A stretch of 30,595 nt of DNA from NCBI GenBank assembly GCA_900548935.1, contig URMR01000007.1:1-30595 (forward strand). Direction: 5' to 3'. This stretch comes from an uncultured Collinsella sp. (GTDB taxonomy: Bacteria > Actinomycetota > Coriobacteriia > Coriobacteriales > Coriobacteriaceae). Of the stretch, positions 1 through 7,615 are shown one piece after another. The position numbers were made by a program, and so were the translations under genes. The notes below the pieces were generated by a model. That model saw only the letters and a list, made by a program, of their open reading frames with translations, searched no databases and was not told where the DNA came from. Positions within the stretch are counted from its first letter, which is position 1, and every line of letters starts with the position of its first letter.

Positions 1-207
1 GGTGCCCGAACCCTGCTTAATGCGCACGATATTGCGCGACTGCAGCAACTTCATGGCCTCGCGCACGGTGCTCCTGCCGGCGCCCAAGCGTTCGACCAGC
101 ACAGTTTCCTTAGGCAGGCGATCGCCTTGCTCAAGGTGCTCATCCAGAATCAATTGAATGATTTTCTCCGATATTTGCTCGGGGAGTCCCGATTCGGCGC
201 GGGCCAT
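1..207 (-). CDS. GntR/FadR-type transcriptional regulator (N-terminus only; cut by window edge)
   Basis: The first 69 residues read MARAESGLPEQISEKI and continue through a winged helix-turn-helix typical of the GntR family: 'GDRLPKETVLVERLGAGRS' followed by 'TVREAMKLLQSRNIV' and 'QGSGT'. The effector domain is outside the window, so the subfamily is uncertain; the VREAMKLL helix fits the FadR/FCD branch. I chose the ATG at 207 because AAAGG lies seven or eight bases upstream; in-frame ATGs at 222 and 234 have no better site. The gene is divergent from the gluconate-type permease. The shared intergenic region carries a perfect palindrome and related half sites, so this protein is the likely local regulator of permease and dehydratase (inference). 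Confidence 0.85.
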   Translation of the reverse strand, partial: MARAESGLPEQISEKIIQLILDEHLEQGDRLPKETVLVERLGAGRSTVREAMKLLQSRNIVRIKQGSGT

Positions 208-331
208 AGCTATACCTTTCATTACAAAATTCATCTGAGCTATTTTAGCGCACCACGGATGCGATATTGGCCGCTGGATTTGAGTCGGGCGGCTTAGAAT
301 ACCGTTCACAGCGCAAATACGACCGTTTACC

Positions 332-350
332 AAATACATCAGATGTATTT
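332..350. promoter_or_regulatory. Perfect 19-bp palindrome, candidate operator of the divergent GntR regulator
   Basis: AAATACATC-A-GATGTATTT is a perfect inverted repeat of 9-bp arms around one base. Its core CATCAGA recurs at 372-378 on the plus strand and at 420-426 on the minus strand (TCTGATG), just ahead of the permease ribosome site. Three related sites between divergent regulator and transporter genes fit an operator cluster. Binding by the regulator at 1-207 is inferred from position only. A possible -10 (TATAGT, 395-400) lies between the sites; I see no good -35. Confidence 0.6.
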
Positions 351-439
351 TGAAAAAAGTTTCCCTTTAAACATCAGACCTATTGAAATCACGCTATAGT
401 CTAAGGCGAATTCAAAAGATCTGATGAATTGGAGGAAAG

Positions 440-1801
440 ATGTCAGACCCAACGTTTATGGCCGACCCCACCAGGCTGGTCATCGCCGCTATCGTGGGCA
501 TCGCGCTGCTGCTTGCGCTCATCATTAAGTTCAAGCTGCATCCTGTGCTTTCGATGATGGTCTCGGCGCTCGCGATCGGCATCGGCGCCGGTATGCCGCT
601 CGACCTGGTGGCGGACACTGTCACCAAGGGCGTGGGAACCACGCTGCAAAACATCGCCCTGCTCATTGGCCTCGGCTCGATGTTTGGCCAGATTCTTGAG
701 GAGAGCGGCGGCGCCAAGAAGATCGCCCAGACCTTCATCGATACCTTTGGGCAGGGTCATTCCAGCTGGGCGCTGGGCATTACCGGTCTGGTTATCGGCA
801 CTACGGTGTTCTTTGAGGCCGGCGTGGTCGTTTTGATCCCACTTGCGTTTAGCGTGGCATCCCAGACCAAGAAGTCGACGCTCTACTACGGCATCGCACT
901 GCTCGCGGGACTGGCCGCTGGCTATGCGTTTGTGCCGCCTTCGGCCGGTTCGGTTTTGGTCGCCGGCACGCTCGGTGTCGACCTGGGCACCATGATTCTC
1001 GTCGGTATCCCTACCGCCTTCATCGCCATGGCGATCGCCGGCGTCATCTGGGGCCGCAACGTGGGCGGGCGCATCTTTACCGATGTTCCGGAGCACTTTA
1101 CCTCTGCCGAGGGCGCGAGCGACGAAAAGGAGCTTCCCTCCTTTGGCATGGTGCTTGCCATCGTGCTCACGCCGCTTTGTCTGATTTTGCTGGGCACACT
1201 GTCCTCTTATATCCCCATGCCCGCCGAGCTCGCTTCGATTCTTGCCTTCCTGGGCAAGCCGTTCGTCGCTTTGACGCTCGCCACGCTCGTCGCGATGTAT
1301 CTGCTGGGCGCGCGGCGCGGCTACTCCGGTGCCGAGCTCAAGGCCCTGCTCGACCGCTCTCTTAAGCCCGTCGGCATGATCTTGCTGGTTATCGCTTGCG
1401 GCGGCGTCATTCGCTGGATGCTGCAGGACTGCGGCTTGGGCCAGGTTATCGGACCTATGCTCGAGGCCTCACCGCTGCCTTTGGTGGTCGTTGCCTTTTT
1501 GATTGCCGTCATGGTGCGTGCCTCTGTCGGCAGCTCCATCGTCGCTATGACCATGGCGTCGGGCATTATGGCCGCCATGCCCGCGGTTGCCGGTGCTTCG
1601 GTGCTCATGCGTGCCGCTATCTGTCTTGCCATCTGCGGCGGTGCCACGGCCCTCTCGCACGTCAACGATGCCGGTTTTTGGATGTGCTCCTCGTTCCTGG
1701 AGATTGACGAGAAAACCACCCTCAAGTCCTGGACCATTATGGAGACGCTCATCGGCCTTTCGGGTCTTGCCTGCGCCCTGGTGATTTCGTTCTTCGCCTA
1801 G
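440..1801 (+). CDS. gntP: Gluconate:H+ symporter family permease (GntP family)
   Basis: A 453-residue, very hydrophobic protein with about 12 membrane segments, the usual size for GntP-family permeases (gluconate, and in relatives other sugar acids or hydroxy acids). Supporting stretches are 'TTLQNIALLIGLGSMFGQ', 'EESGGAKKIAQTFID', 'FFEAGVVVLIPLAF', 'FVPPSAGSVLVAGTLGVDLG' and, near the end, 'ALSHVNDAGFWM', all typical of the family. The start is fixed by GGAGGAAAG directly before the ATG. A sugar-acid dehydratase follows 108 bp downstream in the same direction, and a GntR regulator is divergent upstream, so an imported hexonate is the likely substrate. The exact acid cannot be read from the sequence. 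Confidence 0.9.
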   Translation: MSDPTFMADPTRLVIAAIVGIALLLALIIKFKLHPVLSMMVSALAIGIGAGMPLDLVADTVTKGVGTTLQNIALLIGLGSMFGQILEESGGAKKIAQTFIDTFGQGHSSWALGITGLVIGTTVFFEAGVVVLIPLAFSVASQTKKSTLYYGIALLAGLAAGYAFVPPSAGSVLVAGTLGVDLGTMILVGIPTAFIAMAIAGVIWGRNVGGRIFTDVPEHFTSAEGASDEKELPSFGMVLAIVLTPLCLILLGTLSSYIPMPAELASILAFLGKPFVALTLATLVAMYLLGARRGYSGAELKALLDRSLKPVGMILLVIACGGVIRWMLQDCGLGQVIGPMLEASPLPLVVVAFLIAVMVRASVGSSIVAMTMASGIMAAMPAVAGASVLMRAAICLAICGGATALSHVNDAGFWMCSSFLEIDEKTTLKSWTIMETLIGLSGLACALVISFFA

Positions 1802-1824
1802 TTCGCGTAGCTAAGCATCTTTTG

Positions 1825-1878
1825 CCGAGTGCATCGCTCGGTACCCATTTACACCTGATTCATTAACCAACGATTGGT
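1825..1878 (+). promoter_or_regulatory. Short dyads between permease and dehydratase
   Basis: The 108-bp gap holds two small inverted repeats: CCGAG/CTCGG (1825-1829 with 1837-1841, 7-base loop) and ACCAA-CGA-TTGGT (1866-1878). The second lies about 30 bp before the dehydratase start and could be a regulator half-site or part of an internal promoter. Neither is followed by a T-run, so I do not call a terminator. The two genes are probably co-transcribed. Confidence 0.3.
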
Positions 1879-1909
1879 ACAACCGTTCAAATCAAAAGAG
1901 GAGAGCATC

Positions 1910-3688
1910 ATGGACGAGAAGACCAAGGCACAGATTCAGCAGGAGGCAGCCGACCTGGTTGCCAAGCTGCAGCCGCGTTCCGGCAAGTTTCGCACCATCA
2001 GCCCCGAGATGGACCCGCTGCGTCTGGGCTCTGGCTGGTCCATCGAGGATCTGGACAAGCCGCAGGTCATTATCGAGTCGACGTTCGGCGACTCGCACCC
2101 GGGTTCTGCCGGCCTGTTTGAGCTGGTCGAGGAGGTCCGTGCTGGCGTTGCCGAGGCTGGCGGTCACGGTGCCCGTTACTTCTGCACCGATATCTGCGAT
2201 GGCGAGGCACAGGGCCACGACGGCATCAACTACTCGCTGCCCAGCCGCGACATGATCGCCAACATGATCGAGATCCATGCCAAGGCCACCCCGTTCGACG
2301 CCGGTGTCTTTGTCGCCAGCTGCGATAAGGGCCTGCCTGCGAACCTCATGGCCATGGGCCGCATCAACATCCCCTCCATCGTCGTTACCGGCGGTGTCAT
2401 GGATGCCGGTCCCGATTTGTTGACCCTGGAACAGCTCGGCGCGATTTCTGCCCGCTACGAGCGCGGCGAGATCTCCCGCGAGGAGCTTGAGTTTGCCAAG
2501 CACAACGCATGCCCCAGCTGCGGTGCCTGCTCGTTTATGGGCACCGCGTCGACCATGCAGGTTACCGCCGAGGCCCTGGGCCTTATGCTCCCCGGCACGG
2601 CCCTGCTGCCCGCTACCAGCTCCGACCTGCGTGAGTTTGCGCGCGAGGCCGGCCGTCAGTCCGTGTGGCTCTCCGAACACAACCTGTGCCCGCGCGACAT
2701 CGTGACCAAGGAGTCCTTCGAGAACCTCATTATGGTCCACGGTGCCATTTCGGGCTCCACCAACTCGCTGCTGCATATCCCCGCGATTGCCCGCGAGTTT
2801 GGCATCGAGATGTCCGCCGACGACTTCGATCGCCTGCACCGTGGCGCCCACTACCTGCTCAACGTTCGCCCCGCAGGTGAGTGGCCGGCGCAGTTCTTCT
2901 ACTATGCGGGCGGCGTGCCGCGCATCATGGAGGAGATCAAGTCGATGCTCCACCTCGATGTCATGACCGTCACCGGCAAGACCCTCGGCGAAAACCTCGA
3001 GGACCTTAAGAACAACGGTTACTACGAGAAGTGCGGCCGCTACCTGGAGAAGTGGAACCTCAAGCGCGAGGACATCATTCGCCCGTTTGACCAAGCCTTT
3101 GGTACCGACGGCTCCATCGCCATCCTCCACGGCAACCTTGCTCCCGAGGGCGCCGTCGTCAAGCACACGGTTGTTCCGCGCGAGATGTTCCAGGCCACGC
3201 TTAAGGCGCGTCCGTTCGACTGCGAGGAGGACGCTATCCACGCCGTCCTGACGCACGAGGTCAAGCCCGGCGACGCCGTCATCATTCGCTATGAGGGCCC
3301 CAAGGGCTCCGGCATGCCCGAGATGTTCTACACCACCGAGGCTATCGCCAGCGACCCCGAGCTGGGCGCGAGCATTGCCCTGATCACTGACGGCCGTTTC
3401 TCCGGCGCCTCCAAGGGCCCGGCTATCGGTCACGTTTCGCCCGAGGCTGCCGTGGGCGGCCCGATTGCCCTGATCGAGGAAGGCGACCTTATCCGAATCA
3501 ACATCCCCGAGCGCTCGCTGTCCATCGTGGGTATCGCCGGCAAGGAGATGGAGCCGGCCGAGGTCGACGCCGTCCTGGCCGAGCGTCGCGCCGCTTGGAA
3601 GCCCAAGGCTAATCGCTATACCTCCGGCACGCTCAAGTTCTTTACTGAGCATGCAGTTTCCGCCATTCAGGGTGGCTACATGGAGTAG
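1910..3688 (+). CDS. IlvD/Edd-family sugar-acid dehydratase (candidate gluconate dehydratase)
   Basis: A 592-residue protein of the dihydroxy-acid/phosphogluconate dehydratase family, which removes water from sugar acids using an Fe-S cluster and Mg. Family blocks: 'CDGEAQGHDG' (Cys96), 'VASCDKGLPANLMAM' (Cys138), 'CPSCGACSFMGTASTM' (201-216), 'GSTNSLLHIPAIA', 'MTVTGKTLGENL' and 'ITDGRFSGASKGPAIGHVSPEA'. It resembles the YjhG/YagF-type xylonate dehydratases from memory (same CDG, SLP and CDKGLPA blocks) more than IlvD: the region where IlvD has its first cluster cysteine (NPCN/TPCN) reads 'STFGDSHPGSAG'. I start at 1910, after AAAGAGGAGAG; an upstream in-frame ATG at 1874 has no site. Next to a gluconate-type permease, and with KDG kinase and KDPG aldolase later in the window, a hexonate-to-KDG reaction is the best guess; xylonate or another acid remains possible. 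Confidence 0.85.
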   Translation: MDEKTKAQIQQEAADLVAKLQPRSGKFRTISPEMDPLRLGSGWSIEDLDKPQVIIESTFGDSHPGSAGLFELVEEVRAGVAEAGGHGARYFCTDICDGEAQGHDGINYSLPSRDMIANMIEIHAKATPFDAGVFVASCDKGLPANLMAMGRINIPSIVVTGGVMDAGPDLLTLEQLGAISARYERGEISREELEFAKHNACPSCGACSFMGTASTMQVTAEALGLMLPGTALLPATSSDLREFAREAGRQSVWLSEHNLCPRDIVTKESFENLIMVHGAISGSTNSLLHIPAIAREFGIEMSADDFDRLHRGAHYLLNVRPAGEWPAQFFYYAGGVPRIMEEIKSMLHLDVMTVTGKTLGENLEDLKNNGYYEKCGRYLEKWNLKREDIIRPFDQAFGTDGSIAILHGNLAPEGAVVKHTVVPREMFQATLKARPFDCEEDAIHAVLTHEVKPGDAVIIRYEGPKGSGMPEMFYTTEAIASDPELGASIALITDGRFSGASKGPAIGHVSPEAAVGGPIALIEEGDLIRINIPERSLSIVGIAGKEMEPAEVDAVLAERRAAWKPKANRYTSGTLKFFTEHAVSAIQGGYME

Positions 3689-3814
3689 CGCCCATGCGCA
3701 TCAAATATCTCCTCTCATAGATGCGCGGCACAAAGAGCCTCGAGCCACGTCACCGGGGCGCGTTGTTCAGCGCCGCCGGGGCGCTCCACTCAAACGACAA
3801 GAGACGTCTTACGC

Positions 3815-3856
3815 AAGCGCCCGCGTCCGTGGATAAAACCACGGGCGTGGGCGCTT
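3815..3856. terminator. Strong bidirectional terminator between convergent genes
   Basis: An 18-bp stem (3815-3832 with 3839-3856, two wobble pairs) closes a six-base ATAAAA loop. It sits between the dehydratase (plus) and the ArsC-like gene (minus). Short T-rich sequence follows on the plus strand (CACTTTATT). The 126 bp between the dehydratase stop and this stem hold no gene I can support. Confidence 0.8.
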
Positions 3857-3860
3857 CACT

Positions 3861-4202
3861 TTATTCCCAGCCCTTCCACACGTCAGGCTCGTAGCCAACG
3901 GTTGCCTGGCGGCCGTTGCGAACGATGGGCTCACGAAGAATCTGCTGGTTATCGAGCACCTTTTCGAACTTCTGGTCGGCAGCAAGATACTGTACGAGCG
4001 CAACCGTGTCGGCATCTTTCGCCTTTGGATCGATCACAGCGTCGATCCCGCCGACGGCGCGCGCCACGCTTTCGAGCTCGCCTTTGCTCATCCCCTTTTC
4101 CTTCAAGTCGATGAACTGGAACTTCACACGACGTTCCTTGAAATAGCGCTGGGCCTTCTTAGTATCGAAGCTTTTCTTCGTGCCGAATATCTGGATGTTC
4201 AT
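3861..4202 (-). CDS. ArsC/Spx-like protein without cysteine
   Basis: A 113-residue protein with the arsenate-reductase-like thioredoxin fold of the ArsC/Spx/YffB group: 'IQIFGTKKSFDTKKAQRYFKER' at the N-terminus, 'FIDLKEKGMSKGEL' and a C-terminal 'ILREPIVRNGRQATVGYEPDVWKGW' block with the family's R-P-I/P-V-like turn. Length is normal. The position of the active thiol in the loop after strand 1 reads Ser11 (codon AGC checked on the minus strand), and the whole protein has no Cys. It therefore cannot act as a thiol reductase by the usual mechanism; a regulatory or structural role is more likely (inference). AAGG precedes the ATG. It ends against the terminator shared with the dehydratase. Confidence 0.8.
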   Translation of the reverse strand: MNIQIFGTKKSFDTKKAQRYFKERRVKFQFIDLKEKGMSKGELESVARAVGGIDAVIDPKAKDADTVALVQYLAADQKFEKVLDNQQILREPIVRNGRQATVGYEPDVWKGWE

Positions 4203-4486
4203 ACGTACCGCCTTCGCTCAATTCTCGTCCGTCCATGATACGACAAGGGAGCCGAGCAAAAACAGAGCAGGCGGAGATGGAGGAGGACGGCGACCGACCG
4301 TCGGCAAGAGTCGGCCGGATCGGACTGGCGCCCAGCGCGCGCCGGCGACACGCTCGCAGCTGCACACATAGCCGATGTACAAGCTCGCCGCGGCGTTCCC
4401 TCGCCCCGCGGTGTGGCGATAGAGAAGCACGCCACCCGTCAACGATGGCGCCTCGGTGAAGAAAATCAACGTCTGGGTTACATCCC
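4203..4486. other. Intergenic stretch with no recognisable gene
   Basis: About 280 bp between the ArsC-like start and the MFS promoter. Overlapping open frames exist on both strands because of high GC, but none has a convincing ribosome site or recognisable protein. I see no RNA gene or repeat. Confidence 0.5.
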
Positions 4487-4515
4487 TTGAAAGGGGCGAA
4501 GACGGCTGCTAGAAT
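4487..4515 (+). promoter_or_regulatory. Sigma-70-type promoter for the MFS operon
   Basis: TTGAAA (4487-4492) and TAGAAT (4510-4515) are separated by exactly 17 bp. The predicted transcript has a leader of about 200 nt before the MFS start at 4723. The leader contains small inverted repeats, for example ATGCAC/GTGCAT around 4640-4660, but nothing I can identify. Confidence 0.65.
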
Positions 4516-4722
4516 ACCTCCCCGCTATGAAGGATTTGACCAAAGCATACATCGCAATTCGGCGGCCCTTGGTATACGGGGCCTCTCCTGTTGTTCCCCA
4601 AGTGCGCTCTGAGCAGCCGCTTTCTTCCTGTCGTATCTGATGCACGCATAGCACGTGCATGTTATTTCGCCCGTGGGCCGGCGCGCCTTCGGCGAAGAAT
4701 CGAATAGATACGAAGGAAGCTT

Positions 4723-6162
4723 ATGTCTGATAATTGTACGGTCGCGCCCGCCAATGGGCGCATTACCGGTACCCAGATCCGCATCGTCGCGGTCGTCGTC
4801 CTGGGTGCCTTCTTGGCGCTACTGAACCAAACGGTGATGTCGCCTGCGCTGCCGGTCATCATGTCCGATTTCGCCATCGATGCCTCGACTGCCCAGTGGA
4901 TCATGTCCATATACCCGCTGGTGAGCGGCATCATGGTCCCCGTTTCGGCGTTCCTTATCGACAAGTTCAGCACCCGCGCGCTATTCTTCGGGGCGACGCT
5001 GGTGTTCGCGCTGGGCACGCTGCTGTGCGCCGCAGCCCCTGATTTCCTGTTCCTCATCATCGGTCGCGTGTTGCAAGCGGCGGGCTCAGGCGTGCTCATG
5101 CCGCTTGTCTCGGTGGTTCCCATGCTGGTGTTCCCCGTCGAGAAACGAGGAACGGCTATGGGCATGGCGGGCATCGTCATGTCGGCGGGTCCCGCGGTCG
5201 GCCCCGTCGTAGGCGGTGCGGTGATCGACACGTACGGCTGGCGCACCATGATCGGCGCCATCGTCCCCCTCGCAATTCTCGTGCTGGTGCTGGGCGTGTT
5301 CATGCTGAAAAACGTGGGCGAGCTGAAGAACCCCAAGCTCGACCTGCCCTCGGTCGTCCTCTCCACCATCGCCTTCGGCGGACTTCTCTACGGGTTCTCG
5401 AGCGCCTCGTCGATGGGTTGGGGCAACCCCGTGGTGCTCGGCTCGATCGTCGCGGGTGTCGTGTGCTTGGTGCTGTTCGTCGTACGCCAGGGCAAAATCG
5501 AGGACCCGCTGCTTCAACTGGGCACGCTCAAGACGCGCGAGTTCCGCGTGGCCGCCATCATCGTCACGCTCATCAACGCCGCATGCCTGGTCACCAACAC
5601 GCTGTTGCCGTTGCTGCTGCAAACCTCGCTTGGCGCTTCGGCCTTCGAAACCGGCATGGCCATGCTTCCCGCCGCGGCGGTGGGCATCATCATCAGCCCT
5701 ATCTCCGGCGTGGTGTTCGACAAGTTCGGTCCGCGTGCCATCTCGATCGTCGGCCTGGCCCTCATGACCGGCGCCCTGTTCCTGCTCTCGCTTTCGACGG
5801 TAAACACGCCCATCTTGGTGGTTGCGCTGTTCTGCATGCTGCAGTCCGCCGGCCAGTCGCTCGCGAACATGCCGGTGAACACATGGGGTGTCAATGCCTT
5901 GAAAAATGACATGATCGCCCACGGCAACGCCATCGCGAACACCGGCCGCCAGGTCGCCGGCGGTTTGTGCACGGCGCTCATCATCACGGTCATGACAAGC
6001 GTCACCGCGTCGGCCGGCGTCGATGCGAGCATCCAAGTAGCCACCGCCGTGGGCGCGGGCGTCGCTTACAAGGTGTGCGCGGCAATCGGCCTCGTTTCCC
6101 TTATCTGCGCCATATTCAGCGTGCGCACCAAGAAAACCGCACCGAAAACGAAGGAGGCATAA
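4723..6162 (+). CDS. Major facilitator drug-efflux transporter, DHA2 (EmrB/QacA) type
   Basis: 479 residues, almost all membrane segments, about 14 as in DHA2 exporters. Family marks are 'LNQTVMSPALPVI' in the first helix, 'STAQWIMSIYPLVSGIMVPVSAFLID' and the loop 2-3 motif, 'IIGRVLQAAGSGVLMPL' and 'AGPAVGPVVGGAVIDTYGWRTMI' (antiporter motif C plus the W-R-x-x-F-like turn). These proteins expel hydrophobic compounds using the proton gradient. GAAGGAAGCTT precedes the ATG, and a promoter lies about 210 bp upstream. The CBS gene follows after three bases, so the two are translated from one message. The substrate is unknown. Confidence 0.9.
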   Translation: MSDNCTVAPANGRITGTQIRIVAVVVLGAFLALLNQTVMSPALPVIMSDFAIDASTAQWIMSIYPLVSGIMVPVSAFLIDKFSTRALFFGATLVFALGTLLCAAAPDFLFLIIGRVLQAAGSGVLMPLVSVVPMLVFPVEKRGTAMGMAGIVMSAGPAVGPVVGGAVIDTYGWRTMIGAIVPLAILVLVLGVFMLKNVGELKNPKLDLPSVVLSTIAFGGLLYGFSSASSMGWGNPVVLGSIVAGVVCLVLFVVRQGKIEDPLLQLGTLKTREFRVAAIIVTLINAACLVTNTLLPLLLQTSLGASAFETGMAMLPAAAVGIIISPISGVVFDKFGPRAISIVGLALMTGALFLLSLSTVNTPILVVALFCMLQSAGQSLANMPVNTWGVNALKNDMIAHGNAIANTGRQVAGGLCTALIITVMTSVTASAGVDASIQVATAVGAGVAYKVCAAIGLVSLICAIFSVRTKKTAPKTKEA

Positions 6163-6165
6163 GCG

Positions 6166-6672
6166 ATGTCCGAGATTCTGTCCGAGCGCATCCCGCTCGA
6201 GCTCGAGGGGACGCCCGTTTCGAGCATCATGATTGAAGAGCCGTTCACCTGCACGCAGGATTGCACGATTTCCGACGTGGTGCGCATGCTCGCCGAAAAC
6301 GAGGTGAGCAGCATGCCCGTAATCGATGAGCGCAACCAGGTGGTCGGGTTCATCTCCGACGGCGATGTCATGGGAGCCATCGCGCAGCATCGCGCTCACA
6401 CCATCTTCACGGGCGGCGACGCGTCCATGCTATACTTCGACGATCAGAGCCTTGAGCAGCGCATCGAAGACCTGAAGGATCGCTGCGTCATGGATTTCGC
6501 GACGCGCCAGGTAGTGTGTGCCCGTCCCGAGCAGAGCATCGCCCGCGTCGCCGCGCTGCTGGCGAAGAAGAAGTTCAAGAAGCTTCCTGTGGTTGATGAC
6601 GAGGGCAAACTCGTGGGGGTCATCCGCCGCTCCGCCATCACCAAATACATCTTCGGCATCCTTTTCCAATAG
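6166..6672 (+). CDS. CBS-domain pair protein
   Basis: 168 residues forming a tandem CBS pair (Bateman module). CBS1 is 'VSSIMIEEPFTCTQDCTISDVVRMLAENEVSSMPVIDERNQVVGFISDGDVM' (about 20-70); CBS2 is 'VMDFATRQVVCARPEQSIARVAALL' onwards to 'VDDEGKLVGVIRRSAITKYIFGILF' (about 108-165). Such modules bind adenosine nucleotides and report energy state. No catalytic domain is attached. The gene begins three bases after the MFS stop, with GGAGG inside the MFS end, so it is translationally coupled to the exporter and may modulate it (inference). Confidence 0.85.
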   Translation: MSEILSERIPLELEGTPVSSIMIEEPFTCTQDCTISDVVRMLAENEVSSMPVIDERNQVVGFISDGDVMGAIAQHRAHTIFTGGDASMLYFDDQSLEQRIEDLKDRCVMDFATRQVVCARPEQSIARVAALLAKKKFKKLPVVDDEGKLVGVIRRSAITKYIFGILFQ

Positions 6673-6734
6673 GGGCAGGTCGCACTTGAGGCGAACATCT
6701 CGAGGCATCGAGCCAGCAACTGGACCAGACAACC

Positions 6735-6740
6735 TTGACA
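6735..6740 (+). promoter_or_regulatory. Possible -35 element before the alkyltransferase-like gene
   Basis: TTGACA occurs in the 174-bp gap between the CBS gene and the next gene. At 17 bp spacing the -10 would be GATGCT, which is poor, so this is only a weak promoter candidate. Confidence 0.25.
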
Positions 6741-6846
6741 CGCACGCGCTTTCCCTCGATGCTTCGGTAAGGGGAGCTGCGAAAATCGCAGCACGGGTGA
6801 TCGGCGCCGCGCCCCCGAAGGCAAAAGCGAACACGGGAGCGATACG

Positions 6847-7155
6847 ATGGGAAAAGTCCTGGACGAAGATTTGGTTTATGAGATTCTCTCCGTCGTGGCA
6901 GAGATTCCGGCGGGATGCGTCGCCTCGTACGGTCAGATAGCGCGCCTCATCGGCAGGGAGAAAAACTCTCGCCTGGTCGGAGCGGTGCTGAGCGAGGCGG
7001 ATCGCTACGGCGATTATCCCTGCCACCGCGTCGTCAACCACGCGGGACGCCTCGCGCCAAACTTCCCCGACCAGCGAGCACTACTGACGGAGGAAGGAGT
7101 CGCCTTCCGAGACAACGGCTGCGTCGACATGAAAAAGCACCAGTGGAACGAGTAG
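6847..7155 (+). CDS. MGMT-like DNA-binding-domain protein (alkyltransferase-like, active Cys present)
   Basis: 102 residues matching only the C-terminal DNA-binding domain of O6-alkylguanine-DNA alkyltransferase: 'VVAEIPAGCVASYGQIARLIG' (helix-turn-helix), 'RLVGAVLSEADRYGDYPCHRVVNHAGRLAP'. The PCHRVV motif retains the alkyl-accepting cysteine; many short alkyltransferase-like proteins carry Trp there. It could repair alkylated bases or flag them for excision repair. The start follows GGGAG at a spacing of about eight bases. It is in the same direction as the MFS and CBS genes but separated by 174 bp. Confidence 0.85.
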   Translation: MGKVLDEDLVYEILSVVAEIPAGCVASYGQIARLIGREKNSRLVGAVLSEADRYGDYPCHRVVNHAGRLAPNFPDQRALLTEEGVAFRDNGCVDMKKHQWNE

Positions 7156-7369
7156 CCAGGCAGCGTAGCATCGAAAGGAGCGACGCCACGGGGAACGACC
7201 TGCGCCCCGCCGCCGGACAACCTATGGCAAAGTGACACGTCCCACAAAGAGCGGCGCACCAGTACGAGACACGACCGCGATGTAAAAAGACCCTATGATA
7301 CTCGTAAGCATCTATCTGATTGCCCGCCTCGAGGTACCCAAAGAACGAGAGATGCCGAAACCCCTAGAC
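7156..7369. other. Intergenic, nothing recognised
   Basis: About 210 bp between the alkyltransferase-like gene and the tRNA terminator. No open frame with support, no repeat and no RNA gene seen. Confidence 0.4.
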
Positions 7370-7405
7370 AAAGAAAAAGGTCGGGAGCTTTTATGCTTCC
7401 GACCT
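7370..7405 (-). terminator. Intrinsic terminator of the truncated tRNA
   Basis: AGGTCGGGAGC (7378-7388) pairs with GCTTCCGACCT (7395-7405), one wobble pair, around a TTTTAT loop. On the minus strand it is followed by TTTTCTTTG. It lies just after the CCA end of the tRNA fragment, as expected for the native tRNA terminator. Confidence 0.8.
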
Positions 7406-7414
7406 GAAGTTTCA

Positions 7415-7459
7415 TGGTCGCGGGGGGCGGATTTGAACCACCGACCTTCGGGTTATGAG
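7415..7459 (-). pseudogene. 3' portion of an initiator tRNA-Met (CAT) gene; integration-site remnant
   Basis: On the minus strand the sequence runs CTCATAACCCGAAGGTCG, then a T-arm with GGTTCAAATCC, then the 3' acceptor strand ending CCCCCGCGACCA. This is the anticodon loop to the CCA end of a tRNA with anticodon CAT. The CCC pairing strand after the loop and the acceptor end fit the initiator tRNA (GGG:CCC anticodon stem). The 5' half is missing: the bases before CTCATAA are GCGAC, which do not pair. A break at the anticodon loop is typical of tyrosine-recombinase attachment sites, and a damaged integrase gene starts 280 bp away. No complete copy is in the window. Confidence 0.85.
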
Positions 7460-7487
7460 GTCGCTACGACGTTGTTTCATTCAGACA

Positions 7488-7589
7488 TTTCGACCCAAAT
7501 TGAAGTCAATATAACTCCAGGTCATTTGATGTTTTCATAGATTTACGAAAGAAAAGTACGCGGAATAATTCGACCCAAATTCGACCCAC
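7488..7589. repeat. TTCGACCCA direct repeats, candidate integrase arm sites
   Basis: TTCGACCCAAATT occurs twice, near 7492 and near 7568; the second is followed at once by a further TTCGACCCA. All three copies point the same way and lie between the tRNA fragment and the integrase start. Short direct repeats here are what arm-type binding sites of phage-type integrases look like (inference). Confidence 0.5.
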
Positions 7590-7615
7590 AACGAGCTTGA
7601 AAGCGGTCAGGCGGA

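Noticed and set aside
1892..3652. 586-codon open frame on the minus strand
   Set aside because: It is the antisense shadow of the dehydratase; no ribosome site and the protein is low-complexity Gly/Ala/Asp/His typical of antisense high-GC frames.
5086..6399. 437-codon open frame on the minus strand
   Set aside because: Antisense of the MFS and CBS genes; His/Asp/Arg-rich composition of a shadow frame.
7295..7540. 81-codon open frame
   Set aside because: Crosses the tRNA fragment and its terminator; no ribosome site.
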